From a virus: a DNA stretch of 29,473 bases. The stretch is from IMG/VR virus record IMGVR_UViG_3300032265_000589, positions 1-29,473 of that record. One strand, given 5' to 3'. The notes below the pieces were generated by a model. That model saw only the letters and a list, made by a program, of their open reading frames with translations, was not told the origin of the DNA and ran no database searches. Below, piece by piece: positions 14,844-22,365 of this stretch (the stretch's first letter is position 1; each line of letters starts with the position of its first letter). The translations under genes and the position numbers were made by a program.

Positions 14844-15272
14844 ATGAAAGTAAAATTTAAAAAAGTAAGAGAGGTACCCACCCCTATCTACGCAACAGAA
14901 GGGGCAGCAGCAATGGATTTGTACGCAGCAACAGAATCTGAGTATAATACCCAGGATAACTACTATGAATACGATACCGGAATAGCAATCGAGGTGCCGG
15001 AAGGCCACGGAGCTTTGGTACTACCTAGAAGTAGCATATCCACTAAAGGTATTATACTAGCCAACTCTATTGGATTAATTGATTCTGATTTCAGGTCCAG
15101 TATAAAGGTTAGGGTAAAACCTATTGATGAAGCGTTTTCATTGTACAGAAAAGGAGAGCGGATAGCACAATTACTGATAATACCTACACCTCGTATAGAG
15201 CTAATAGAGGTAGACGATTTAACCCCGACACAACGAGGTGAAGGTGGATTTGGTTCAAGTGGTTTAAACTAA
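14844..15272 (+). CDS. dut: dUTP diphosphatase (dUTPase)
   Basis: A 142-residue trimeric dUTPase hydrolysing dUTP to dUMP, keeping uracil out of DNA and feeding thymidylate synthase. All five family motifs appear in order: AAMDLYA (1), PRSSIST (2), GLIDSDFRSSIKV (3), GERIAQLLI (4) and the C-terminal P-loop-like RGEGGFGSSG (5). Motif 3 has the expected Asp for uracil-base binding, and Phe in motif 5 is the stacking aromatic. Its length is normal for the family. It starts 10 bases after the small membrane protein stop. Confidence 0.95.
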   Translation: MKVKFKKVREVPTPIYATEGAAAMDLYAATESEYNTQDNYYEYDTGIAIEVPEGHGALVLPRSSISTKGIILANSIGLIDSDFRSSIKVRVKPIDEAFSLYRKGERIAQLLIIPTPRIELIEVDDLTPTQRGEGGFGSSGLN

Positions 15273-15288
15273 GTGAAAACCTTAATTT

Positions 15289-15798
15289 ATGAATAATAAA
15301 AAAAGAAATAATAAAAAGAGGGTATACAGAGTAGCTAAGGGTGGATTTTGGGAAGAAGGTCCTTATCAGTTTCTTAATAGAACTAAAGATGAAGACTGCC
15401 CTATTATACGTAAATTAGATGAAATAAACATTAGCCATGAGTGGATGGGGCAGAAGTGCGTACCATTAGATAAGTTCATTAAGATTAAAGAAGCTCTTAT
15501 TAAGAATGGAGAACATCTGTACCACTGTCCAGGAAGATTTGGATTGCACAGACCAGGTTTTTCTGATGATCCTGTACTAGTGTATAATCTAAGGAAAAAA
15601 GATTTAATATGTAAAGGGTTCCAGAGGAAGTTTGCGGAATTTAGATCTGTGCTTGAATCTAAAGACGATTTCAAAAAATGGTTTAATGATAAAGAAGAGT
15701 GGCTTCTATTAGAGAAATTAGGATTTAATGTATATGAGGAAGTAGTACCAGCAGATAAAGTAGTGTCAGGACAAAAACAATCAATAATAATTTTATGA
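15289..15798 (+). CDS. Basic hypothetical protein
   Basis: A 169-residue protein with a strongly basic start (NNKKRNNKKRVYRVAKGG). The body has conserved-looking patches (HLYHCPGRFGLHRPGFSDDPVLVY) and a Phe/Lys-rich C-terminal part. Two isolated Cys and several His could bind a metal but form no standard motif. No family recognised. It overlaps the following gene by four bases (ATGA), so the pair is co-translated. Its position between dUTPase and DNA polymerase suggests a role in DNA metabolism, but that is guilt by association. Confidence 0.6.
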   Translation: MNNKKRNNKKRVYRVAKGGFWEEGPYQFLNRTKDEDCPIIRKLDEINISHEWMGQKCVPLDKFIKIKEALIKNGEHLYHCPGRFGLHRPGFSDDPVLVYNLRKKDLICKGFQRKFAEFRSVLESKDDFKKWFNDKEEWLLLEKLGFNVYEEVVPADKVVSGQKQSIIIL

Positions 15799-15989
15799 AA
15801 GAAATAACACCAGTACAATGTAGGAGATTTCTCCTAGAATCCGAAGATGAAGTGATTCATTTAGTAGAATTTAGTAGAGGGTATATAGGCTACTTCTATG
15901 ATAATGCCTACCAAACAGAGCCCTGGAATACAGGTATGCAAATACTGACCAAAGAAGAATTTGAACAAAAATTTAATGTCAAGTTATGA
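15795..15989 (+). CDS. Small acidic hypothetical protein
   Basis: A 64-residue protein linked by four-base overlaps to both neighbours (15795 with the preceding stop, 15986 with the polymerase start), so it is translated in a chain with them. It looks beta-rich (VIHLVEFSRGYIGYFYDNAY) with a short C-terminal helix (TKEEFEQKFNVKL). The overlap arrangement supports it being real. I recognise no family. Confidence 0.6.
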   Translation: MKEITPVQCRRFLLESEDEVIHLVEFSRGYIGYFYDNAYQTEPWNTGMQILTKEEFEQKFNVKL

Positions 15990-17938
15990 TTTTAGACGAT
16001 GTATACATTTTTGATATAGAAACAAACGGCCTTCTCAAAGAGGCCGATAGAATACACGTACTGAGTGTAGGTAAGGTAGTCAATGGGGAACTGAAGGTGA
16101 GGTCTATTACCGACTATGATCAGATGAAGGATTTCTTTATGGATGAAACTATCACTAAGATAGGACATAACATAATCCAGTATGATATACCTGTAGTTGA
16201 AAAGATACTTGGTATAAACCCACCTAAGGAAAATCTGATAGACACCTTACCGGTTTCTTGGTACCTGTTCCCAGAATTATTAAAGCATGGTCTTGAATCC
16301 TATGGGGAGATGTTCGGTGTACCTAAACCTCACATAGATGATTGGGAGAATCAAACACTTGAAGAGTATAAGCACAGGTGTCAAGAAGACGTTAAGATAA
16401 ATCATCTGCTATGGCAGGAACAATTATCTTATCTGAGGGAGATGTATGATAATGATGATGAGATAATACACTGCGTTGACTATTTGGCATTCAAGATGCA
16501 TTGTCTGAGAGACCAGGAGATAGTAGGAGTAAGGTTTGATGTGGAGTGGTGTGAAGCGGCTATATCAAAATTGAACTCAATCATAGAACCTAAGCTAAGG
16601 CAATTAGAATCCGTGATGCCAAAGGTAGAGGTTACCAAGAAGGTAAAGAGACCTAAGGAATCATCTCTAACAAAGAAAGGTGGATTAGAGTCTGTGGCCG
16701 GGCAGAAGTGGAGGCTACTCTGTGAAGAATATGGTGTACCTTTTGACTACGAAGAAGAGTTTGAAATAGTCTCTGGGTACAAAGAGCCTAATGCAAATTC
16801 AGATAGTCAAATAAAGAACTTCTTATTCTCATTAGGGTGGAACCCTAGAACTTTCAATACCACTAAGAACAAAGAAAAAGGTACACAAAAAGAAGTACCA
16901 CAGGTATATGATAAGAAAAAGGGTAGCGGAGCTGTGTGTGACTCAGTAATAGAACTCTATGAGAAAGTACCAGAATTGGAGCTCTTAGAGGGGTTAGGTG
17001 TATTAGGCCATAGAAAATCTCTCCTAGAGGGGATGTTAGAAGCCGCTATTGATACCGGAGACGGTAACATCAGAGTTTACGGTACCGCAAGGGATTATAC
17101 CAATACATTAAGACTTAAGCATACCAAGCCATTGGTAAACTTACCTAAAGTAGGTACACCTTACGGAGAAGAGATAAGAGGATGTCTCATCAATGATGAA
17201 GGTTATGTCCTGTGTGGATCTGACTTGAATAACATTGAAAGTGTTACCCGGAACCACTATCTTTTCCCGTATGACCCTGATTACGTTAGAACCATGGATG
17301 ATCCCCTATATGATAGCCATATAGATATTGCGGTAGTAGGTAACATGATTACCAAAGAGGAAGGAGAACTCTATGTTAAAATTGATAAGGGAATCATAGA
17401 GAAACCAACAGAGGAGCAAATGGTTATATTCAAAAAGATAAAACCTATAAGGTCTAAGGCTAAGAATACAAACTTCGGTGCCACTTATGGGTCAGGTGCA
17501 GCTACTCTGGCAAAGACAGGTAAAATGCCTTTATCAGAAGCTAAAAAACTTCTAGAGATATACTGGCAACGTAACTGGGCTATCAGGGCATTTGCAGAAG
17601 ATTGTTCAGTAAAAGTAGTCCAAGGACAGAAATGGATAAAGAATCCTGTATCTAAGATTTGGATTTATCTCAGGTCAGAGAAAGATAGGTTCTCATCAGT
17701 TAACCAAAGTTCTGCTGTATTTGTATTTGATATGGTAATAAAGAATCTTAGAAAGTTAGGAGTAATTATTCAATATCAAGTCCATGATGAGGTATTGTTT
17801 AGTGTACCTATAGGTAAGGAAAAAGAGACCAAAAATCTAATACAAAAGGTGATGGATATGGTTAACGACGAATTGAAGCTAGATGTGACAATAAAAATGA
17901 CACCTCAATTTGGTAATAGATACTCTGATTGTCACTAG
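15986..17938 (+). CDS. T7-like family-A DNA polymerase with 3'-5' exonuclease
   Basis: A 650-residue enzyme, probably the main replicative polymerase. The proofreading domain has Exo I FDIETNGL (Asp 10, Glu 12), Exo II GHNIIQYD (Asp 66) and an Exo III-like HRCQEDV (Asp 134). The Tyr usual four residues before this Asp is Arg, but a His at 129 gives H-x4-D, as in DEDDh nucleases. The polymerase domain has motif A GSDLNNIES (Asp 412, Glu 417) and motif B RSKAKNTNFGATYG (Arg 488, Lys 492, Phe 496, Tyr 500), matching T7 R518/K522/Y526/Y530 spacing. Motif C is QVHDEV (His 599, Asp 600, Glu 601). Phe at the position of T7 Tyr 526 is the variant that favours dNTP over ddNTP. No 5'-nuclease domain is fused; that activity is at 7631. 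Confidence 0.93.
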   Translation: MILDDVYIFDIETNGLLKEADRIHVLSVGKVVNGELKVRSITDYDQMKDFFMDETITKIGHNIIQYDIPVVEKILGINPPKENLIDTLPVSWYLFPELLKHGLESYGEMFGVPKPHIDDWENQTLEEYKHRCQEDVKINHLLWQEQLSYLREMYDNDDEIIHCVDYLAFKMHCLRDQEIVGVRFDVEWCEAAISKLNSIIEPKLRQLESVMPKVEVTKKVKRPKESSLTKKGGLESVAGQKWRLLCEEYGVPFDYEEEFEIVSGYKEPNANSDSQIKNFLFSLGWNPRTFNTTKNKEKGTQKEVPQVYDKKKGSGAVCDSVIELYEKVPELELLEGLGVLGHRKSLLEGMLEAAIDTGDGNIRVYGTARDYTNTLRLKHTKPLVNLPKVGTPYGEEIRGCLINDEGYVLCGSDLNNIESVTRNHYLFPYDPDYVRTMDDPLYDSHIDIAVVGNMITKEEGELYVKIDKGIIEKPTEEQMVIFKKIKPIRSKAKNTNFGATYGSGAATLAKTGKMPLSEAKKLLEIYWQRNWAIRAFAEDCSVKVVQGQKWIKNPVSKIWIYLRSEKDRFSSVNQSSAVFVFDMVIKNLRKLGVIIQYQVHDEVLFSVPIGKEKETKNLIQKVMDMVNDELKLDVTIKMTPQFGNRYSDCH

Positions 17939-17948
17939 TAAAATAATA

Positions 17949-17981
17949 TTTGTATAATTGGTTTTTATTATATATCTTCGC
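17949..17981 (+). promoter_or_regulatory. Bacteroidetes-type promoter upstream of groES
   Basis: TTTG at 17949-17952, a 20-base spacer, then TATCTTCGC at 17973-17981 (one mismatch to TAnnTTTG). The groES ATG is 19 bases downstream. It would start a chaperonin transcription unit. Confidence 0.65.
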
Positions 17982-17999
17982 ACCTTAAATAAATAAAAT

Positions 18000-18317
18000 A
18001 TGAGTTACAAAGCAAAACATGACAGGATTATCCTGAAAGCGATTAGCCCTACTGAAACACAAATAGGCAGAATTGTTATACCAGATTTGGCACAAGAGAA
18101 GGCTGAAATCTATGAAGTAGTAGCTGTAGGTCTTGGGTTTACAAACCCTTTTACAAAGGAGTGGATAGCAACCCAGCATCAAGTAGGGGACAGAGTTTAT
18201 TGTAAGAAAGCAGTAATGCACGAGTTACCAGACATTGGTGATGATAAGTATTACTCGACTAGAGATAATGAACCTCTAGCTTATTTGGAAAATACAGAAT
18301 CAACCTCTCAAGATTAA
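18000..18317 (+). CDS. groES: GroES-like co-chaperonin
   Basis: A 105-residue Cpn10-family protein that would cap the GroEL cage. It begins with the family signature KHDRIILKAISPTE (E. coli GroES LHDRVIVKRKEVET) and continues with GRIVIPD at the mobile-loop flank, YEVVAVGLG (E. coli GEVLAVGNG), VGDRVYCKK (VGDIVIFND) and the C-terminal DNEPLAYLE (ESDILAIVE). The segment after VGDRV (KAVMHELPDIGDDKYYS) replaces the usual YGVKSEKIDNEEV. T4 gp31 is the known phage example of a GroES substitute; here it is paired with a GroEL gene 450 bases downstream, which is much rarer. Confidence 0.88.
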   Translation: MSYKAKHDRIILKAISPTETQIGRIVIPDLAQEKAEIYEVVAVGLGFTNPFTKEWIATQHQVGDRVYCKKAVMHELPDIGDDKYYSTRDNEPLAYLENTESTSQD

Positions 18318-18322
18318 TCAAT

Positions 18323-18568
18323 ATGTCAACAGAACTTAAGAAGTTTGCGTTCATATACAATCTACCAAGCGACGGTCAGGTAGTCCTTTGGCCGGCATAC
18401 TACGAAGATTCTCAAGAGGAATTAAAAGACTATGAGCAAATAACCGAATACAACATTACCAATCTAGCTTGGTCATCTTGGTTAGCTAATAACCAACCTT
18501 ATATTGTCTTACAAAAGAAACAACAGGAAAAACCAGTAGTTAAAACAACTAGAATAAAAAAGAAATAA
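18323..18568 (+). CDS. Small hypothetical protein in chaperonin operon
   Basis: An 81-residue protein between groES and groEL, five bases after groES. It has a Trp/Tyr-rich body (VVLWPAYYEDSQEELKDYEQ, then NLAWSSWLANNQPYIVL) and a Lys/Arg-rich tail (KTTRIKKK) that may bind nucleic acid or acidic partners. No family recognised. Being embedded between two chaperonin genes makes it a candidate substrate or accessory factor, though this is inference. Confidence 0.6.
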   Translation: MSTELKKFAFIYNLPSDGQVVLWPAYYEDSQEELKDYEQITEYNITNLAWSSWLANNQPYIVLQKKQQEKPVVKTTRIKKK

Positions 18569-18570
18569 TC

Positions 18571-18768
18571 ATGAAGTGTATTAAGAGTAAAGCAGACGGT
18601 ACCATAAAGAGAGTAACCGATACAGAAGCCTTCCAATTAGTTGGAAGTAAATGGGAGTATGCACCTAAAAGTATGTGGAAAGGAACTACACGTACTGAGC
18701 CAGTAGCAGAACCGGTAACAGTAGAAGAACCTACCATTTCTGAAAAACAATTAAAACGTAAGAAATAA
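18571..18768 (+). CDS. Small hypothetical protein in chaperonin operon
   Basis: A 65-residue protein, two bases after the preceding stop and one base before groEL. The N-terminal half (ADGTIKRVTDTEAFQLVGSK, then WEYAPKSMWKG) resembles small phage proteins of the form KxGxIxRVxDxEAxxLVxxGxWxYxPKxxW, which I have seen described only as hypothetical. The C-terminal half is a Val/Glu/Pro linker ending in KRKK. Function unknown. Confidence 0.6.
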   Translation: MKCIKSKADGTIKRVTDTEAFQLVGSKWEYAPKSMWKGTTRTEPVAEPVTVEEPTISEKQLKRKK

Positions 18769-18769
18769 T

Positions 18770-20452
18770 ATGAGCGTAACAATCACATCAGGACAAGAGC
18801 TTAAAGAAAAGCTCCTTAAAGGTATCAACCTATCAGCAGACACAGTCACTGCAACATTAGGTAGTTCAGGAAGACCCGTTGCCATCCGGGACCAGGAAGG
18901 TACAATCCGTATCACAAAAGATGGATACAGTGTAGCTAATGCAATAACCTCATTTGAGGATCCTACAGAGGATATGGCATTACAACTGTTGAAAGCGGCA
19001 GCTAAGAAGTCAGTAGACGAAGCTGGTGATGGTACAACCACCACTACTTTACTAGTGCAATCGATAGTAAACGAATGTTTGGATATAACATCCAAGGAAA
19101 CTAACGTAGTTGAAATCCAAAAAGGTATAGCAGCATCTGTAAGTGCAGTAGTAACTAACCTTAAAGAACAAGCTATGGAGATAACTACCGAAGACCAAAT
19201 CTACAATGTAGCTAAGTTGTCTGCAAACGGAGATGAGAATATCGCTAAGTTGATCTCATTAGCCATAGACAAATCTGGAAGAGACGGCAGTGTATCTATC
19301 GAAGAATCTAAATACGCAGAAGACTCTTTGGAAGAGGTGGAAGGTATGGTGTTAAGCAAAGGTCTACTACACCATCACTTTGTTACTGACGAAGCTAAGA
19401 ATCATTCTTTATTACTGAATCCTTGCATCTTGTTAGTTGATGAGGTAATCACAAAAGCAGAGTCAATAGTTAACTTCATGCAGTATGCAGCAGAGAAAGA
19501 ACGCCCGTTGTTACTTATCGCAGAAGGGGTAGAAGGTGCAGCTATCTCTGTGTTGATTGTAAATCACCTAAGAGGTACCTGTAAAGCAGCAGTAATCAAA
19601 TCTCCAGACTTCGGTGATCGTAAGAAAGCAATCTTGGAAGATATTGCCACTATCACCGGTGCAACAGTTCTTAGTAAAGAAAAAGGACACAACCTTGAGA
19701 AGCTAAAGGATTTAGGTCAGTACTTAGGTTCAGCTAGGTCTGTTACTTCTACAAAGGATTCCACCACTATCATTGATGGTAAGGGAGACAAAGAGCAAAT
19801 TGAAGAAAGACTTCTTGCTATCAAGGAACAAATCGACAATGCTAAATCAGCATTTGAAAGAGAGAACCTCCAAGAAAGATTAGGTAAGATTATTGGTGGA
19901 GTAGTCATCATCAACGTAGGTGGTAAGTCTGAGGTAGAAATGAAAGAACGTAGAGACAGAGTAGAAGATGCCTTATTTGCCACTAAAGCTGCTATTGCAG
20001 AGGGTGTAGTCCCAGGTGGAGGATTAGCTCTAATCAATACTGAAAGTGCCCTAGATGAGCTTGTATTAGCCAACAAAGACCAAGAGATAGGTAAGAGTGT
20101 AATCAGAAGGGTTCTATATGCACCTTTCAAGAAGATTCTTAAGAATGCAGGTATCGAGAACCACTATGAAATTCTGTCTGAGATTAAAGCTAATAAGGAT
20201 AAGTCTTACATGATAGAGCAAGCTAAGACTACATCGCCTAACCTTACAGAAGTAGAATCTCATAAAACTTCACTTTGGCAAGGATACAATGTAAGAACAG
20301 GTGAATATGGTAACGTACAGGAGATGGGAATACTAGACCCTGTAAAGGTAACCAGAGTAGCTCTTCAGAATGCATCTAGCACTGCCGGTATCTTAATGAC
20401 AGTGGCCGCTGGGGTTAACGAAAGTAAAGTAGAAACACAACAAGAAGGATAG
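18770..20452 (+). CDS. groEL: GroEL-like chaperonin
   Basis: A 560-residue group I chaperonin, near the usual length. The equatorial ATP site is intact: GDGTTTTT at 86-93 with Asp 87, and VPGGGLAL near 414-421. The hydrolytic Asp is in EDALFATKAA (Asp 400, E. coli Asp 398). Numbering of the apical domain matches E. coli exactly from 191 to 265, so the substrate-binding patch can be compared residue by residue. Tyr 199, Ser 201, Pro 202 and Tyr 203 become Leu, His, His and His (segment GLLHHHF), Phe 204 is kept, Leu 234 and Leu 237 become Val and Met, and Val 263/264 become Ile/Val. The C-terminal GGM repeat is missing and is replaced by VETQQEG. A full phage GroEL is uncommon; a few jumbo phages are known to carry one. 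The gene ends with a hairpin terminator. Confidence 0.95.
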   Translation: MSVTITSGQELKEKLLKGINLSADTVTATLGSSGRPVAIRDQEGTIRITKDGYSVANAITSFEDPTEDMALQLLKAAAKKSVDEAGDGTTTTTLLVQSIVNECLDITSKETNVVEIQKGIAASVSAVVTNLKEQAMEITTEDQIYNVAKLSANGDENIAKLISLAIDKSGRDGSVSIEESKYAEDSLEEVEGMVLSKGLLHHHFVTDEAKNHSLLLNPCILLVDEVITKAESIVNFMQYAAEKERPLLLIAEGVEGAAISVLIVNHLRGTCKAAVIKSPDFGDRKKAILEDIATITGATVLSKEKGHNLEKLKDLGQYLGSARSVTSTKDSTTIIDGKGDKEQIEERLLAIKEQIDNAKSAFERENLQERLGKIIGGVVIINVGGKSEVEMKERRDRVEDALFATKAAIAEGVVPGGGLALINTESALDELVLANKDQEIGKSVIRRVLYAPFKKILKNAGIENHYEILSEIKANKDKSYMIEQAKTTSPNLTEVESHKTSLWQGYNVRTGEYGNVQEMGILDPVKVTRVALQNASSTAGILMTVAAGVNESKVETQQEG

Positions 20453-20463
20453 TATAAAAAAGA

Positions 20464-20495
20464 TTTGGGGGATTGAAAAGTCCCCCTTATCTTTG
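20464..20495 (+). promoter_or_regulatory. Promoter wrapped around a hairpin
   Basis: TTTG at 20464-20467, a 20-base spacer, then TATCTTTG at 20488-20495, a full match to the Bacteroidetes consensus, 19 bases before the next ATG (20514). Nearly the whole spacer is the groEL hairpin (20467-20486). Confidence 0.75.
20467..20486 (+). terminator. Hairpin after groEL, likely terminator
   Basis: GGGGGA (20467-20472) pairs with TCCCCC (20481-20486) around the loop TTGAAAAG, followed by TTATCTTTGT, a moderately T-rich tail. It lies 14 bases after the groEL stop. The stem sits exactly between the two elements of the following promoter. Confidence 0.75.
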
Positions 20496-20513
20496 TCTCT
20501 TAAATTAATAACA

Positions 20514-20726
20514 ATGAAGCAATATCGCATCCGAGAAGTAAATGGGTTCTTTTACCCAGAGTACTCTACAACATCAAATGGCTGGGCCTTATTAGGTAAT
20601 GGCTATAGAACAATGCAAGAAGCACAAGCGGAGATAGACTCTAATGAGAAGAAGTCTTCAGCTCCACTTAATGAGGTGATTCACGAGTATAAACCCAATT
20701 CAAAAAAAGAAATCTTATTAGGATAA
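20514..20726 (+). CDS. Small hypothetical protein
   Basis: A 70-residue protein. I choose ATG 20514 (KQYRIREVNGFFYPEYS); an in-frame TTG at 20493 overlaps the -7 element of the promoter and would not be transcribed from it. The sequence suggests a small beta-sheet (YRIREVNGFFYPEY) followed by a helix (RTMQEAQAEIDSNEKK), a pattern seen in small phage proteins with no known role. Its stop overlaps the next start by one base (TAATG). Confidence 0.6.
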   Translation: MKQYRIREVNGFFYPEYSTTSNGWALLGNGYRTMQEAQAEIDSNEKKSSAPLNEVIHEYKPNSKKEILLG

Positions 20727-21019
20727 TGGACCAGCAAGAATTAAGAATAGACATATCAAAGACCGTAGGGTGCATCTGCGAGAGTTGCAGTAATAGTACA
20801 TTCACTGAACGAGTGTTACTTAGAAAGATTTCTAAGTTTATTATAGGGGCTCAGGCTGATGCTCACATCCCTATCCCTGTGTTTGTATGTGCAAAGTGTG
20901 AAACAATACACCAAGGATCACTTAATCCTCAAGTAAAGGCTTTGTTTAATATCCCTGAGGATGAAGAACCGCAAGGCGAAGGTGCCAAAGTAATCCCAAT
21001 GTTCAAACCTCAAAAGTAA
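20726..21019 (+). CDS. Zinc-ribbon protein
   Basis: A 97-residue protein with two Cys pairs, CICESC near residues 12-17 and CAKC near 53-56, an arrangement typical of a zinc ribbon with a long insert containing KISKFIIGAQADAHIPIPVFV. It is translationally coupled to the upstream gene (TAATG overlap). Ribbons of this kind occur in phage proteins acting on DNA or RNA polymerase, but the specific role is unknown. The C-terminal part is polar and probably flexible. Confidence 0.65.
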   Translation: MDQQELRIDISKTVGCICESCSNSTFTERVLLRKISKFIIGAQADAHIPIPVFVCAKCETIHQGSLNPQVKALFNIPEDEEPQGEGAKVIPMFKPQK

Positions 21020-21025
21020 TCCATT

Positions 21026-21199
21026 ATGTCAAAGGTTCTAGAAGGATTAAATACACAACTTGAGGAGAAGCGTCAGCAGCTCCAAGATTTATTAGAAAGT
21101 GGAAAAGATATAGTTCACGAAGAGATTTACGAGTTAGAGTGTGAAGCTCTCACATCTGAAATCGATTCTATTTTAGAACAGATTACAAGAAATTTATGA
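21026..21199 (+). CDS. Small coiled-coil protein
   Basis: A 57-residue ORF starting at ATG 21026 and overlapping the nuclease gene by four bases (ATGA). The whole protein is one amphipathic helical run (LNTQLEEKRQQLQDLLESGK, then IYELECEALTSEIDSILEQI) with heptad-like Leu/Ile spacing, so it probably forms a coiled coil. The overlap with the nuclease suggests coordinated expression and possibly a partner protein. No family recognised. Confidence 0.6.
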   Translation: MSKVLEGLNTQLEEKRQQLQDLLESGKDIVHEEIYELECEALTSEIDSILEQITRNL

Positions 21200-22149
21200 G
21201 CAAGAAAAAGAAAGTAGAACACCCAATCCTTGAGACAATCCGTCAAAGGATTGTGCCTAAGGTATCTGGAACAAGGAATATATCCTACAGCCAGTTCTCT
21301 ACGTACCTGGAATGTCCTCACCAGTTCTACTTAAAGTATGGACAAGGGCACTACCCTTTTAGTAGTTCAATCCATTCTGTGTTTGGAACTGCATTACACG
21401 AGACTATACAGGAGTATATAAACCTATTGTACAATTCCACTGTAAAAGCTTCTAATGCATTCGATTATGAGAATTTTTTAAGAGAAAGGATGATTTCAAC
21501 TTATCAGATAGAGGTTCAAGCTAATAGTGGCAAACACTTCTCAACTAAAGATGAACTTCAAGAATTCCACCAGGATGGTTGTAAGATAATGAAGTACATA
21601 AAAAAGATTCGTACTAAGCTGTTTGACACTAAGTACGAGATACTTTTAGCTAATGAACTACTTCTTAACACCCCAGTGGTAGAAGGTAATGATAATATAA
21701 GGTTTACAGGATTCATTGACACAATCATCTTTGACACATTCAGTAACAAGATTAAGATATTCGACTGGAAAACATCTACATCTGGGTGGTCAAAGTGGCA
21801 GATATCTGATGAGAAGAAACTAGCCCAACTCCGTTTGTACAAGCACTACTTCTCTAAGCAGTACGGTGTACCATTCGAGGATATTACCTGTGAGTTTAAG
21901 ATCTTGAAAAGGAAGGTTAACACCTTTGAGTTTGAAGGGTATGAATCAGAAACACCTAGGTTGGCTACTGTAAAGCCTTCTCAAGCAGAGATTACTGTCA
22001 AAAAATCAGTAATGTTATTAGAAGAGTTTGTTCAAGACTGCTTCGACCAAGATGGAAAAGTAAAAGAAGGATACTACACACAAACTAATACAGACCATTC
22101 ATGCAGGTTCTGCCCATTCAATTCAAATAAAGATTTATGCCCAAGGTAA
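21196..22149 (+). CDS. PD-(D/E)XK nuclease, RecB/Cas4-like, probable Fe-S cluster
   Basis: A 317-residue nuclease of the RecB/Cas4/AddB exonuclease group. It begins with SYSQFSTYLECPHQFYLKYG (residues 30-49), the standard opening of this family, then a catalytic His in GTALHE (68). The core GFIDTIIFD...IFDWKTS places Asp 175, Asp 190 and Lys 192, and a QLRLYKHYF helix follows. One Cys at 40 and three at the end (303, 306, 315; CRFCPFNSNKDLC) give the 1+3 pattern that holds a 4Fe-4S cluster in Cas4 and AddB. Likely roles are resection for recombination with UvsX, or DNA degradation. No cas genes or CRISPR array lie nearby. Confidence 0.88.
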   Translation: MSKKKKVEHPILETIRQRIVPKVSGTRNISYSQFSTYLECPHQFYLKYGQGHYPFSSSIHSVFGTALHETIQEYINLLYNSTVKASNAFDYENFLRERMISTYQIEVQANSGKHFSTKDELQEFHQDGCKIMKYIKKIRTKLFDTKYEILLANELLLNTPVVEGNDNIRFTGFIDTIIFDTFSNKIKIFDWKTSTSGWSKWQISDEKKLAQLRLYKHYFSKQYGVPFEDITCEFKILKRKVNTFEFEGYESETPRLATVKPSQAEITVKKSVMLLEEFVQDCFDQDGKVKEGYYTQTNTDHSCRFCPFNSNKDLCPR

Positions 22150-22364
22150 AAACAACATTTCAGACAAATATCGCAGATTTAAAGCTCACAAGTGTGGAGG
22201 TTATACCGGAATTATTAATGGAATTCAGAAAAGAATGTGTAGATAATCCACTGATTAGTGTAAAGAAACTCCTAAACAGGGGTATGTTCCTGTATCTTAA
22301 TGACCCTGAGTTCAGAAATAAGATACTTAGTTGTACCGATTTAGTAACTAAAGGGCACTTATAA
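22137..22364 (+). CDS. Small hypothetical protein
   Basis: A 75-residue protein starting inside the last 13 bases of the nuclease gene. It appears helical in its second half (NPLISVKKLLNRGMFLYLND, then EFRNKIL), resembling small DNA-binding or ribbon-helix-helix proteins in length, but no signature is visible. The overlap suggests coupling to the nuclease. Function unknown. Confidence 0.55.
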   Translation: MPKVKTTFQTNIADLKLTSVEVIPELLMEFRKECVDNPLISVKKLLNRGMFLYLNDPEFRNKILSCTDLVTKGHL

Positions 22365-22365
22365 T

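Noticed and set aside
15366-15818. Minus-strand open frames, including this one and others over groEL, the RNR genes and the endonuclease
   Set aside because: They mirror strongly supported + strand genes, lack leader spacing and domain signatures, and their composition reflects the complement of coding sequence.
21196-22149. Part of a CRISPR-Cas locus because of the Cas4-like nuclease
   Set aside because: No repeat-spacer array or other cas gene is seen; nucleases of this family are common in phage recombination modules.
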